Of a stretch of 64,000 bases of DNA, positions 1-15,109 are shown piece after piece. Below the pieces are notes generated by a model. It was not told where the DNA came from, did not search any database, and saw only the letters and a list, made by a program, of their open reading frames with translations. Location of the stretch: NCBI GenBank assembly GCA_036245525.1, contig BTPG01000005.1:211295416-211359415 (forward strand), read 5' to 3'. Every line of letters begins with the position of its first letter. Position 1 is the first letter of the stretch. The position numbers and the translations under genes were made by a program. The DNA is from Semisulcospira habei (Eukaryota; Mollusca; Gastropoda; Semisulcospiridae).

Positions 1-42
1 GCCATGTTACGAGATATATCGTGATCAACTCCTTGTCTGCTG

Positions 43-102
43 GGGACAAGTCAGCACGTTCCACATAGTGCAAGAGGCCTGTATCCTCATGAGCCCCATC
101 AA
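43..102. repeat. Fragment of hairpin family C
   Basis: This short stretch shares the 'TCCTCATGAGCCCC' arm with hairpins near 21.0, 55.1, 55.6 and 62.7 kb. Only one arm is present, so it is a broken copy that ends at the TTAA bounding the next hairpin. Confidence 0.4.
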
Positions 103-316
103 TTAAATCACTCAGCCCGACGACCGTAATTCCCAAATTTTAGAGGTGTCATCGAATGACGATGCACCAGTTTTAGGAGATGGATCGACCATGATAATTC
201 TAGGGCAGTGCCAGATTAGCTTAGCGGAGACAGACGCCAAACTAATCTGGCACTGCCTTTGAATTATCATGGTCGACCCATCTCCTGCTGTAGTGCGTCA
301 GGCCTGAATAGGTTAA
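103..316. mobile_element. TTAA-flanked hairpin MITE, family A
   Basis: The element lies between two TTAA sites (103-106 and 313-316). Its core at about 180-290 is a long inverted repeat with arms starting GGAGATGGATCGACCATGAT and a short loop. The outer ends are also inverted and imperfect (CACTCAGCCCGACG against the complement of CGTCAGGCCTGAATAGG). There is no coding capacity. TTAA duplication is the rule for piggyBac-type transposons, so a piggyBac-mobilised MITE is the best guess. Confidence 0.6.
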
Positions 317-629
317 GAATGCTCATTGTTTTATATTGACACCAATTCGAATCCATCTTTCTGGGAGGTTTGGGGCTCACTGGCTTTGAATAAATCTTGG
401 AACACAAGGGTAGTGCCTGATTTGCATGGCGTCTGTACATGAGACAAGCTACTTAAGCACAGCCCTAAAGCAATCACTATTGATAAATATTTCGTGTCAC
501 ATAATACATGTTACACTGAAAGCGCAATGCTGCCCTGTAAAAGACAATAGAGATCAAGGTAATTTTGTGAATAGCGGGGTTTGCATTACAAATCAAAAAG
601 AGTCTCACATTTTCTCAAAACTAGACTTA

Positions 630-1125
630 AGGCCCCGCCACACTTGTCGGTTGTGCCCCGATTTTGAAGCCGATTCCGCTCCGATTGCGATCGGATGGCG
701 TCATATATCCGATCCGATCGCAATCGGCTGGAAATCGGGTGTTTAGAAACTGCTCTATTTTTCCGATCCGAATCGGCCCCGGTTGTAAGCTTCAACCAAT
801 CAGAGCGTGTCTCGCAAAGCACGTCGTTTCAGTTTGCAAATGGCGGAAGATCAGTCAACCACCTTCGTTGCCGATGTTTCACCCGCCTCAGTCTTCCCGA
901 ATATGATGCAAAACTGCTGATAATGCAAGCACATCATCATCACTGTCCAAACTAGCAGCCATTTCGCTAAACAGGTACGACCTTGATCTTCGATTCAAAC
1001 CGGTCGGCTGAATAAAGTCGGGGAATGTGTGGCAGTGCACACGTTTTTGCAGTCCGGTCCGATCACACTCCGATTCGAAACTGCTCAAGAATCGGCCTCA
1101 AAATCGGGCATGTGTGGCGGGGCCT
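630..1125. mobile_element. PIF/Harbinger-like MITE with TTA duplication
   Basis: A 496-bp insertion with perfect 14-bp inverted ends (AGGCCCCGCCACAC at 630-643, its complement at 1112-1125), flanked by TTA at 627-629 and 1126-1128. The second copy of the surrounding repeat near 45.1 kb lacks the insertion and acts as an empty site. A 3-bp TWA duplication is characteristic of PIF/Harbinger transposons. The interior has several GATCGG-rich inverted stretches and no transposase frame, so it is non-autonomous. Confidence 0.75.
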
Positions 1126-1206
1126 TTACTGCCGTTTCCTCTCACAAGGCAGAATGGGTGTAAGTTGCGTTTCCCGTATTGCCTTTATTTTGCAACACCA
1201 ACCAAA

Positions 1207-1305
1207 TGCGCAAAATGCCATCGGGCCGACATCGGCCGCAGTTGCCCCGCGCACTGTCGTGCGCGGCACAACATCGGCCGACGTCGGCCCGATGGACCTT
1301 GCGCA
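1207..1305. repeat. Long GC-rich hairpin
   Basis: The arms run from GCGCAA / CCATCGGGCCGAC to GTCGGCCCGATGG / TTGCGC with a short GCGCACTGTCGTGCGC centre, giving an almost complete stem of about 45 bp. The aligned repeat copy near 45.2 kb lacks it, so it looks like a small foldback insertion. Confidence 0.6.
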
Positions 1306-1596
1306 CTGGGAAGTATTCAAGCTCAGACGGTATCGAAAAAATTAGTGTGTAATTGTCCCGAAAGCGATAATGATCTCACACCTCCAAGTCATTAGAAGAG
1401 AAATGATATAATAATGTTCTACATATGAATCATTAGCTAAAAAAAAGTTAAAAAAAAATTAATATCACACATGGCGAATTTCACAAATATGACATACACT
1501 GTGACATATAAGTTTAATACTAATTAAGTTCATTAGTTACAAATTCCAGAATATCAGATAATGCTCATCTCCAATACAGTTTACCTACCTTTTAGC

Positions 1597-1684
1597 TCTC
1601 GAAGCACACTGGTTGTTTCCCTCGATTTGCTGCGATAAACGGCGCATCGATTCGAGGGAAACAACCAGTGTGCTGTCGAGGATG
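1597..1684. repeat. Hairpin family H
   Basis: The arms 'AGCACACTGGTTGTTTCCCT' and their complement surround a short variable loop. A worn copy occurs at about 45520-45600 in the second R1 repeat, where one arm has decayed. Confidence 0.6.
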
Positions 1685-1975
1685 ACTACTTGCACGCGAT
1701 AGAACAACACCGATTTAGACGTTTTCAGGAACACAGCCATATTTGGACGTTTCATCCAGCGACGTTACATCCGGTTTCATTTGAAAATCGTTTTCACTTT
1801 GGTGTTAGATCAGGCGCCTTGAGGAATCATTGACTGGACGCACGAACATTGTTGTACAAAGGCCTCACTGTAGCTGAGTTCTCCAGACCACAGTTTACCT
1901 ACTTTCATGAGGTATGTTTGCGAGAATTTATGAATTAACTTATTCAGTCGACACACCACATCGAGACATTGATCG

Positions 1976-2066
1976 AACATGATATTTCAAGGGTGGTGTC
2001 AGAATAGCTTGGCGCCCTTAGGTGCCAAGCTATTCTGGCACCACCCGTGAACAATCGTGTTCGAGT
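1976..2066. repeat. Hairpin family A variant
   Basis: The arms GGTGGTGTCAGAATAGCTTGG and CCAAGCTATTCTGGCACCACC form a tight stem with a 10-15 base loop. The same element in the second R1 copy near 45.9 kb is largely decayed. The AGAATAGC version of the arm is shared with the hairpin at 27.2 kb. Confidence 0.65.
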
Positions 2067-2333
2067 TGTCTCAAAAATTGTAATACAGTCCTTCAGAGGG
2101 CAGCCTTAAAATTGGAGGATTTCGGTCCTAGGTCAGAATGTGTTGACAAACTATTCATGGAAATTGATGTGATGCGAAAGTGCGCGAACAAATAGGCTAA
2201 GAGTTTCTGTCATGTGTCGCATTATTTAGTGTTGCATGTAGCATCCGTTCTTAATGTAACGTTCGTCCACTTGAAATGTCATGGATGTAAAACCAAGCAA
2301 TCTTTTTCCCAAAAATGTCTGTGCTTTGTCAGA

Positions 2334-2738
2334 CAAGGTCAGCATCCATAAAAATCGCTTATTTATTTATATTTTTGCTTTAAATATACAACATGCACAT
2401 AAAACAGTTACAATGTCACAACAGTTACAATAATGATAGAAAATAAAAGAGGAAAACAGAAAACTGCAATCTAGACTCAGAACATTCAGCCCGCTGTGTT
2501 AGTTAATGGTAACATATAGAGAGATATAGATAGAAACAAGGTCAGCATCCATAAAAATCGCTTATTTATTTATTTATGTTTTTGCTTCAAATATACAACA
2601 TGCACATAAAACAGTTACAATGTCACAACAGTTACAATAATGATAGAAAATAAAAGAGGAAAACAGAAAACTGCAATCTAGACTCAGAACATTCAGCCCG
2701 CTGTGTTAGTTAATGTGGTAACATATAGAGAGATATAA

Positions 2739-2740
<2 letters not shown>
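2334..2740 (+). repeat. Tandem duplication, about 203 bp x 2
   Basis: Two nearly identical units begin with CAAGGTCAGCATCCATAAAA at 2334 and 2537. The sequence is A/T-rich and non-coding. The second unit runs directly into the (GA)n array. Confidence 0.9.

Positions 2741-2820
<80 letters not shown>
2741..2820 (+). repeat. (GA)n microsatellite, left flank of LINE
   Basis: About 80 bp of uninterrupted GA. With the GA array at 5764-5894 it brackets the LINE insertion, so the two arrays are probably halves of one original array. Confidence 0.95.
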
Positions 2821-7702
<4,882 letters not shown>

Positions 7703-8370
7703 TACTACGCTACACGTTAACCTGAGGCCATACCATTTAAGAAGTTCAACACTCCAACAGTGGCAGAGGCGCTTGTCGACATGTTCAGCCGTTTGGGGAT
7801 TCCTGAGGAGATCCTGAGTGACCTGGGAACTCAGTTCGTCTGCATGGAGGAAGTCAACCGGCTATTGAGCATCCGACACCTTACTACCACCCCTTATCGC
7901 TCCATGTGTAATAGGCTGGTTGAAAAGTTTAATGGAACATTGAAGGCTATGCTGAAGAAATTGTGTGCTGAACAGCCAAGGTTGTGGCATAGATATGTCA
8001 ATGCCTTGCTCTTCACATACCGTGGAGTTCCTCAGGATTCGACAGGGTTTTCCCCTTTTGAATTTCTGTACGGCAGGTATGTAAAGGGGCCCATGCACAC
8101 CCTGAAGGAGGTGTGGACCAAGGATATCGACGCGCCTGAGGTGAAGATCAGCTACCAGTACGTCTTCGACCCGAGAGAGAAGCTGGAAGATACCCTCAGG
8201 ATGGCTCGAGAAGAACGAGGGAAGGCGCAGAACAACGGGGAAGCATTACTATGATCGTAGGGCGAAACCCCGACGATTCCAGCGAGGTGACCAGGTGTTG
8301 GTTCTTCTTTCTACCGACAACAACAAACTCCTGATGCAATGGAAGGGACCCTACGTTGTCGAAGTTTATT
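7703..8370 (+). pseudogene. Broken Ty3/gypsy (Gmr1-like) integrase fragment
   Basis: The frame encodes the second half of an integrase core with SDLGTQF (second catalytic Asp) and NRLVEKFNGT (catalytic Glu), then a short C-terminal part with LMQWKGPYVVE. It is closely related in wording to the integrase of the LTR element at 11739-14621 but lies on the opposite strand. A TAA at 7718-7720 falls where Tyr is expected before PEA, and an extra base near 8240 shifts the frame. Zinc-binding region, first Asp, gag, protease and RT are absent. It is a dead fragment. Confidence 0.8.
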
Positions 8371-8439
8371 TAAAAGAACCTTACGTGCGTGCGTCTGGTG
8401 TGTTTATGATACTACGACTACGACTTAACCACGTAACAT

Positions 8440-9430
8440 GGAACCAAATACGTCAGAAGAAGTGTTGGCGGAGTCCGTCTTTTGGAATGATAATATTACG
8501 ATTGGAAACAAATGTATTTTGTATGAGCAATGGGCAAAAAGAGGGATATACTGCATTGGAATGATAATATTACGATTGGAAACAAATGTATTTTGTATGA
8601 GCAATTGGCAAAAAGAGGGATATACTGCATTGGACAGTTCTATGATGAAGCAGGACAGCCGGGGGAAATATACTGAATTAATTTTAAAAAATATAGTGTA
8701 AACATCGACTTTCTTACATATTATGTAGGGTGCTTTCAAGCTATACAAAAATATATTCGCAAAACTAACATCCACATTATAAATAACGATAGGAATGATA
8801 AACCAAAACCCTTGCTACTCCTTTACTCAGTGAAAAAGGGCTCAAAACGTTACTACGAAATCTTAACAAAGAATAACAAAAATCCACAAAGCTTAGATAA
8901 ATGGATAAAGAACTAAGCTGTGAAATGGACTGGAAGAAAACTCTACAGAAAATGCAACAGATAAAAGATGACAAACTGAAGTGGTTTCAGACTAAAATTA
9001 TTCATATGATTATTGGCACAAATATAATAATGCAAAAAAATTGGTATCGAGGTTCAGATAATTGTACTTTTTCGCGTAAACGACAGAGAAAGTATTACAA
9101 ATATATTTTGGAAATGTGGTTATGTACAATCCTTTTAGGCAAACTTAGCAAGCGTTATGGGTGAAAAATGTGATAACGTATGTCGTTTCAGTTTCAGTGA
9201 CAGACATACTTTTTGGAAACGATATTAATTTTAAAACAGACAAAGTTTTTGATTTGATAATAATGATGGCAGAATTCAATATTTATAAAAGCAAAATAGG
9301 GAAGAGAAGGCGAACAATGCGGCATTTATGTAGAGAACTTAAAGCCAGGTGTAGCGTTAAAAACCACAACCCAAAAGTGAACATGGAACACACAGACTTT
9401 ATAATAAAATTAATGGGCACATTATGAACA
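8440..9430 (+). pseudogene. Decayed 3' part of L1/Tx1-like LINE
   Basis: Pieces in different frames match the C-terminal region of L1/Tx1-type polymerase proteins: WNDNITIGNKCILYEQW near 8480, KELSCEMDWKKTLQKMQ near 8905 with KLKWFQTKIIHMIIGTN, and a last piece ending LIIMMAEFNIYKSK near 9290. The catalytic RT core is missing. Several frameshifts and a 74-bp duplication show it is inactive. It follows the integrase fragment with only about 70 bp between. Confidence 0.65.
8484..8631 (+). repeat. 74-bp tandem duplication inside the LINE relic
   Basis: Two consecutive 74-bp units start with GGAATGATAATATTACGATT at 8484 and 8558 and differ at about one base (GGGCA against TGGCA). The length is not a multiple of three, so the duplication shifts the LINE frame. 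Confidence 0.9.
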
Positions 9431-9731
9431 AGTTATTAACAGACTGGTAACTTGTTAGTCCAAAATATCTACAGCGAAAGTGTGTATTCATCTGTTTTTT
9501 TTTCTATTTACGTAATGTGATTGTATTAGTGTTTGTTTTTAGGGCTGAATGTTCTACGAAGCCGTTTATTGCGTAGTTCAGACGATGTCCCATTTTGCGT
9601 CTGTTCTCCGAGTTTTACACGTGTGCTTGCTTGCTTTGGTGTTTAAGTTTCAGCCAACGGAACATGGCGATTTTTTTCAATTTGTCACGATCACGTAAAA
9701 AATTTCACCTGACACTTTTCTTTATAGTTTC

Positions 9732-11172
9732 TGTCACGGACTGTCGGAAAGATGGTGGTTTAAATGTTTGTGATGTGGGTGTAGGTTATAATATAATCTT
9801 GTCAACAGGGGGAATCTCCACTCACACTCTCATACTCTCATCATTGTAGCCCTCAATCATCTCATTCAATACATTTCTCTCACTCTGGAGAGGGACGTCT
9901 CGCATACGTTCCCCACTCACGCAGCCATACAACTGATTACTACGAACTCAGTTGCTGAAATGCTAACTATGTTAATTATTTACATATAAACAATCAAACA
10001 TGTCACACTTAACTAATGTCTAAAGTATCTTGTTATCTCGCTGTCAGTTCATCTTTGTTCTACCTAATGCTGTTATTTCACTGTCTAGTTCTTTGTTTCT
10101 ACCTCGGCTAGTTCTGTGCACAGAAACATAAAAGTCACCTTACCTGGCCAGGTTTTATACTACTTCAAGTTATGCGGTGGCTATCTCAGTGGTCCTCGGT
10201 GTCGGCGCTGCGTCCGTCGACCCGCTACCTGGTCCTCGTCGGCGCTGCGTCTCAGTGTCGACCCTCTGGCCCCCGGTGATCTTTCAGTGTTCTCTTTCGG
10301 CACATTCACAACTGATTGTCACTGCTGCATTTTTGCACCCATCACATCTCACGCTTGGGCTAATGTGATCACTGGAGTAGAACCGTCAAGTTCTTCTCCG
10401 CGGCTTTCCTATACACTATAATAGTCCATATTGGAACGGTTGTTCCCGATCACTGACACAAGTTCAGTCACATTACTTTCCATCTCCGACCTCACGGTCT
10501 CTCCCTCTCTCAGCGCCAGTCTTTTCTCTCTTAGCCCATGCCGTCTTCAAGTGTTCTCCTCGTCTCTCGAGTTCTCCCTTTTCTTCTTCACGCTTCGCTT
10601 TATATATATCTATAATCTACACAAGTCTCTCCACCTTCCTCATAGTTGTATTCCTACGCGATGTCACGAAGAGTCAGTCATTCACATCGCTTCATCAATT
10701 TCAACTAATTTCGATAATTATGTAAAGTATACTAAACATGCATTTCACATCCAATCCATACATACAATTTATCCTAACACCCGTATCACAACATTAATAT
10801 ACTTCTTCTGTGTACGGACTATTTCTTTTCCAAATTCTGGAATTTCATCAGATACTGCTGACTAGGTGGATTCTTTGTGTCTCACGCGGGAAAGTCCTGA
10901 CCCCCTCCCCCGCTAAATGGTTCAAGTACTTATAAATACATTCCCGCACGTAGACATTTCCTCTTGTCAGCCGATGATAAGGTACCAACCGACTTTCGCC
11001 ATTAGATAGTTTACAAGTCGCACGTGCAGGCATGTCCGACCGTTTCCTGTTTCCGCTAACCCCATGCCTACTCGGACTCTGCAATATAAATTTCCCTCAT
11101 TCCATAATTTCACTAGCAACTTTACTCCTTAACCTCCCACTAACTTCCGGACATAATTTTGCTCCCTTGACA
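9732..11172 (-). repeat. 3' LTR
   Basis: 1441 bp starting TGTCACGGACTG and ending CTCCCTTGACA on plus. It is a direct repeat of 15110-16550. The open frames seen inside it are the same in both LTRs and resemble no protein I know, so they are not called as genes. Confidence 0.95.
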
Positions 11173-11183
11173 ATTCCCCTCAA
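11173..11183 (-). promoter_or_regulatory. Polypurine tract
   Basis: Directly beside the 3' LTR, the minus strand reads TTGAGGGGAAT. This is the purine-rich primer site for plus-strand DNA synthesis in LTR retrotransposons. Confidence 0.7.
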
Positions 11184-11604
11184 CTACAAGACAATACTCC
11201 GTATTGTTTCTTTTCTCTGCTCAAGGGCCAAATATTATGGCTGAACTCGACTCTATTTCCACATTATATACGGTTACACAAAAATGTCCCCAAGACAACC
11301 ACGACTGTGCCGATTTGGCAACTCAGTCTGAGATATTAAAAGTATCTCATCAACAATTACAACATCAAAATGATAGGGCGGTTGGAGTAGTAGATCACAA
11401 CAACATCAATTCAAAATATCAAAATTGCAAGAAGGCTTGGCCAATTCAGGTGTGGTGACCGACTCGGCTTTACGATCACCCGACCGCGTGGCGCGCATCT
11501 ATTTCGGATTTCGCAACATTTCCGGCATTTTCTACACACATGCACATAAAGCACAGCGATTGTCAAACTGATTATAACTGTATTTACTTATTCTGCCTTT
11601 GCAA

Positions 11605-11670
11605 TTACACTACTCTACTCAGGTAATCGGCACCTACATTTTCTTTTCCTGGTGTGTATTTCACACTCCT
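11605..11670 (-). pseudogene. Remnant of the RNase H C-terminus
   Basis: The minus strand encodes a 21-residue tail containing KYTPGKENVGADYLSRVV and then TAA. The GxxNxxADxLSR pattern is the usual C-terminal end of gypsy-type RNase H. It lies 68 bp after the stop codon of the gag-integrase frame. Nothing of the RT or the RNase H catalytic residues is left. This scar marks the position of the internal deletion. Confidence 0.85.
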
Positions 11671-11738
11671 TACAGTACAGCTGGAACTTCTTTATTCATT
11701 ATCTCTTTTGTGGCGAAAGGCACGGAATAGCCTATTGC

Positions 11739-14621
11739 TTACTCTCCCGTGTCGATCACTGCAGCTCCTCCCTGACATTCTGTGGCTACATCTTTGGGCC
11801 CTCTTTCCGTGTACTGTCTGAGCATGTTGATATGGAAGACCTTCTGCTTGCCATTTACATCTAGCATATAGTCATGCTGTCCCTTTTTCTCTAGTACCCG
11901 AAACGGTCCCTTCCAATGCATCACCATCTTGTTATGGTCAGTGGGTAAGAGCAGTAGAACTTTGTCGCCTGCGTTCAACTGACGAACTTTCGCTCGTTTG
12001 TCAAAGTGTTTCCTGTACACCGCACTGGAGTCCCTCAGGGCCTCTTGTGCGAACTTGCAGGTGTCTTCCAGTCTGCTCCTGAGGTCTACCACGTACTGAT
12101 ACGTAGTTTTAACCTCTTCTTCTTCCTCTTCATTTGTCCACAGTTCCTTCAGGATAGTCACGGGTCCTCTGACCGTTCTACCGTACAATAGTTCGAAGGG
12201 GGAAAACCCTAGACTCTCTTGTGGTGCCTCACGGTATGCAAACAACGCGGCTGGCAAATAACGATCCCAGTCCGTTGGTCTCTCCTCGCACATCTTTTTC
12301 AACATCCCCTTCAACGTCCCGTTAAACCTCTCTACTAACCCATTGCACTGAGGATGATACGGGGTTGTGTGTAGTTGCTTTAACCCCAATAATCTGCTGA
12401 CCTCCCCCATCAGTTCCGACGTGAATTGGGTTCCACGGTCGCTCAGGATCTCGTTGGGTACTCCTACCCTGGAAAATATTTCCACTAGCGCCTCGGCCAC
12501 CCTCTCTGTCTCAATCGACCTCAGAGCCACTGCTTCTGGGTATCTCGTCGCATAATCTACGACTGTCAATATGTACCGGTTTCCGGCGCTTGAAATTGGT
12601 GCGATTGGTCCGATAAGATCGACTGCCACACGGCGAAATGGCGAGTCAATCAAAGGGACGCTTCCCAGTGGTGCCTTCTTTGTTTTCCCCTTCGGTGCCG
12701 TTCTCTGGCACGTGTCACACGAGGAACAAAACCTCTTGATGTCCGCTATGATCCCCGGCCAGTAGAAACTACTCAGGATCCTGTCCGCGGTCTTCCCTTT
12801 ACCTAAGTGACCTGCCATCAGGCCTTCGTGACCGATCGACATGACTGTGTCCCTGTACTTGGCTGGGACAATCAGCTGCGCCGTCATCTTCCCTGATTTA
12901 TCGCTTATGAACTGGCGATACAGTAAACCCTTCTTTAAGAAATAACTCACCCGGCCCCCTCTGACCTCCTTATCTCCCCCAGCCTTAACATCACCGAACA
13001 GCTTGTCCAATGACCTATCCCTTGTTTGCTCCTCCTTAATTTCTGCAGGGGTAGCATTTACGCCCCGCTTTTGCTCTGGAGTGATGAGTGGCTTCGGCCC
13101 TTTTAACTCTTTCTTTTCTTGCCCTCTGGTTTTCACTGCGGCTGCAAGTGAAAATGAGGGGTCTGGGTCACCAGGTCCCCTTGCTCCTGGGATATTCCCT
13201 AGAATCAAATCATACAGCGGGTTAGGCATCACGAGTGCCTCGACCTGTCCGCTGAAGAATGGTGTGCGCACGGCAACTATTGCTGTCGCAAATTTCCGCA
13301 CCGTCCCGTCTATAAGAACACACTTCCGCACCTCCCCTGTCATCTCTGTCTTTCTCACAAGACTCTCCCGCACTACTGCCCCCGTGCAGCCTGTATCACG
13401 CAACACATGCACCTTTCTGTCCCCAATCTTTCCCTCACACACGGGCATCGTGTCCTCCGTGTCCGAGCTACAAAAACCCGACACGACAAAATGTCCGTCA
13501 TCGCGGCTCCGTGAATCAATCACCCCGCTTCCTCTTATTTGAGCCCCTGGCTCCTCATATTTCACTACTCGCATCGCCGCAGTCTTCTGTGGCCTAGCTC
13601 GACAGTCTCTCGCGAGATGACCTGTCTTGCCGCAAATAAAGCACCCACGTCTATCCGGCGGTCTGTCCCCGTTTGCTTTCAGAAATCGCGGTCCTGTCGC
13701 CGGCCCTGACTGAACTAAATCTCGGCGGATCGGATTCACAGCCCCGTTGGCTGCCGGTGCTGGTCGCTTATCTTTTGGTTTTTCTTGAATTTCCGATCTT
13801 CGCCGCAAAGGATTCATATCCGCTCTAGCCTCGCGATAGTTTTCTGCTGCTTCGAGCAGTTCCGATACTGTTCTAAGTTTTCGCTCCCTAAGGTGTATGG
13901 CAAGTCCTGGCGCGCATTCCGTGAAAATTTGTTCGCGGAGGATCAATTCCCGCAGATCGCCATAAACACTCTCTGCACCACTCAGTTCGACCCACTTGTC
14001 GAAGTAATGAGTGAGACGGACGCCGAACTGCACGTACGTCTCGCCGGACTGTATCCGCGCCTCCCGAAATTTCCGGCGGAAGCCCTCTTCGGTGAGCTCA
14101 TAAGCGCGCAAGATCGAATCCTTGACCTTATCATAATCACCTCTCATTTCCCGAGGCAGAGTGGACACGACGTCCAACGCCTTTCCTGTCAGCAGAGCTG
14201 ACAGGCTGATGGCCCATTCTTCCTCTGGCCATCCCTCTATCTCCGCAAAAGTTTCGAATCTGCTAATGTACGCGTCGATAGAGTCTGTCGTCTGACAGAA
14301 CTTCGGTAACTGCGGTCTCGGCGCCGCATGTCCGAACCGCCTTCGCTCACCTGTACCCGAACTGGCCTCCTCACGTCTTCTGTCCAGTTCTAACTCTCTT
14401 CCTTTCAGTTCTGCTTCTATCTTCAACTTCTCTGTTTCAAGAAAAAGTTTTTCTTTTGCCGCCGCCATCTGTTCACTCTCAAATTTCCTCCTTTCCGCTC
14501 TATCATTTCTTTCAACTCTCTGTTGAGTCTCTATGAACTTTTTTAGTTCCTCGCCCTGGTGGCCTAACTCCTTCCCCATACTCATCAACTTCTCGAGAGG
14601 CGTAAAACTCTCTTCCGCCAT
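11739..14621 (-). CDS. Gag-protease-integrase polyprotein of LTR element
   Basis: I start at the ATG at 14621, giving 960 residues; the frame opens slightly upstream without an ATG. Order: charged coiled-coil (about 12-90), a retrotransposon Gag domain (about 110-275), a CCHC zinc knuckle CFICGKTGHLARDC (327-340), an aspartic protease with RDTGCTGAVV (DTG at 409-411), then an integrase with an HHCC zinc region (HEGLMAGH and CSSCDTC) and catalytic D668, D728 and E764 spaced in the usual D-(59)-D-(35)-E way, ending in an MHWKGPF-type C-terminal domain. No reverse transcriptase or RNase H lies between protease and integrase or after it. The protein should make particles, cut itself and insert cDNA, but cannot make cDNA. 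All catalytic residues I can identify are intact. Confidence 0.92.
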   Translation of the reverse strand: MAEESFTPLEKLMSMGKELGHQGEELKKFIETQQRVERNDRAERRKFESEQMAAAKEKLFLETEKLKIEAELKGRELELDRRREEASSGTGERRRFGHAAPRPQLPKFCQTTDSIDAYISRFETFAEIEGWPEEEWAISLSALLTGKALDVVSTLPREMRGDYDKVKDSILRAYELTEEGFRRKFREARIQSGETYVQFGVRLTHYFDKWVELSGAESVYGDLRELILREQIFTECAPGLAIHLRERKLRTVSELLEAAENYREARADMNPLRRRSEIQEKPKDKRPAPAANGAVNPIRRDLVQSGPATGPRFLKANGDRPPDRRGCFICGKTGHLARDCRARPQKTAAMRVVKYEEPGAQIRGSGVIDSRSRDDGHFVVSGFCSSDTEDTMPVCEGKIGDRKVHVLRDTGCTGAVVRESLVRKTEMTGEVRKCVLIDGTVRKFATAIVAVRTPFFSGQVEALVMPNPLYDLILGNIPGARGPGDPDPSFSLAAAVKTRGQEKKELKGPKPLITPEQKRGVNATPAEIKEEQTRDRSLDKLFGDVKAGGDKEVRGGRVSYFLKKGLLYRQFISDKSGKMTAQLIVPAKYRDTVMSIGHEGLMAGHLGKGKTADRILSSFYWPGIIADIKRFCSSCDTCQRTAPKGKTKKAPLGSVPLIDSPFRRVAVDLIGPIAPISSAGNRYILTVVDYATRYPEAVALRSIETERVAEALVEIFSRVGVPNEILSDRGTQFTSELMGEVSRLLGLKQLHTTPYHPQCNGLVERFNGTLKGMLKKMCEERPTDWDRYLPAALFAYREAPQESLGFSPFELLYGRTVRGPVTILKELWTNEEEEEEVKTTYQYVVDLRSRLEDTCKFAQEALRDSSAVYRKHFDKRAKVRQLNAGDKVLLLLPTDHNKMVMHWKGPFRVLEKKGQHDYMLDVNGKQKVFHINMLRQYTERGPKDVATECQGGAAVIDTGE

Positions 14622-15087
14622 ATTGTTCCGTTTCTTGTCCCCACCCTGTGTGACAGACAACGTGAACAGTATCTCCGCGGGTTACGCTCCCCTTCGCTAC
14701 AATACCGCTCGCCGAACTTCCCGTGTTCGCCTGCGAGCACTCGTGTAGTACGTAGATTAACCCCCTGTCTGCTGGGACCGAAATGTTTAAGTTTCGCTAG
14801 GCACCATGCACCTAATCCCAGACAACTTAATTATATTTCCCCGCACCCAGAAGGAACCTGTGCCATAAGTTATAGCTTCTATAACAACACTTGGTTAGAG
14901 CCTCGCTCACTGTCCCCGACAGACAGCCTTCAACATACACCACAAAACAATACCAGCAATGACGAAGAACTAACAGGGCAATTAATTAGGAGACTAATTA
15001 ATTAGCATGCAATTAGTGGACACTTTGTCCTAGCACTACATCTAGCGCTAACTTCGCTTTCCCGTCTGAGACTATATTTTGGGCCAA

Positions 15088-15105
15088 ATCCTGGCAGGCT
15101 CGCCA
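15088..15105 (-). promoter_or_regulatory. Putative primer-binding site
   Basis: Four bases inside the 5' LTR the minus strand reads TGGCGAGCCTGCCAGGAT. TGG is expected for pairing with the CCA end of a tRNA. I could not tell which tRNA is used. Confidence 0.6.
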
Positions 15106-15109
15106 ACTT

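Larger units (their letters stand above)
340..2333 (+). repeat. Dispersed repeat R1, copy a
   Basis: Much of this stretch aligns by eye with 44890-46330 in the same order: the 'GGTAGTGCCTGATTTGCATGG' region, a block around TTTCATTTGAAAATCGTTTT, and the end at 'CTACTTTCATGAGG'. I see no protein-coding frame in either copy. Copy a carries two insertions absent from copy b, at 630-1125 and near 1207-1305. A degraded third piece lies just after the gap at 61470-61552. Confidence 0.65.

Noticed and set aside
1025..1395. 106- and 122-codon frames over the MITE edge and hairpin
   Set aside because: GC-rich hairpin translated in two frames, no domain.
10116..10865. Frames of 101 and 144 codons inside the LTR, repeated at 15494-16243
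   Set aside because: They lie in LTR sequence, antisense to the element, with no recognised domain; their conservation only reflects identical LTRs.
13003..13542. 179-codon plus-strand frame
   Set aside because: Shadow of the gag-integrase frame on the opposite strand.
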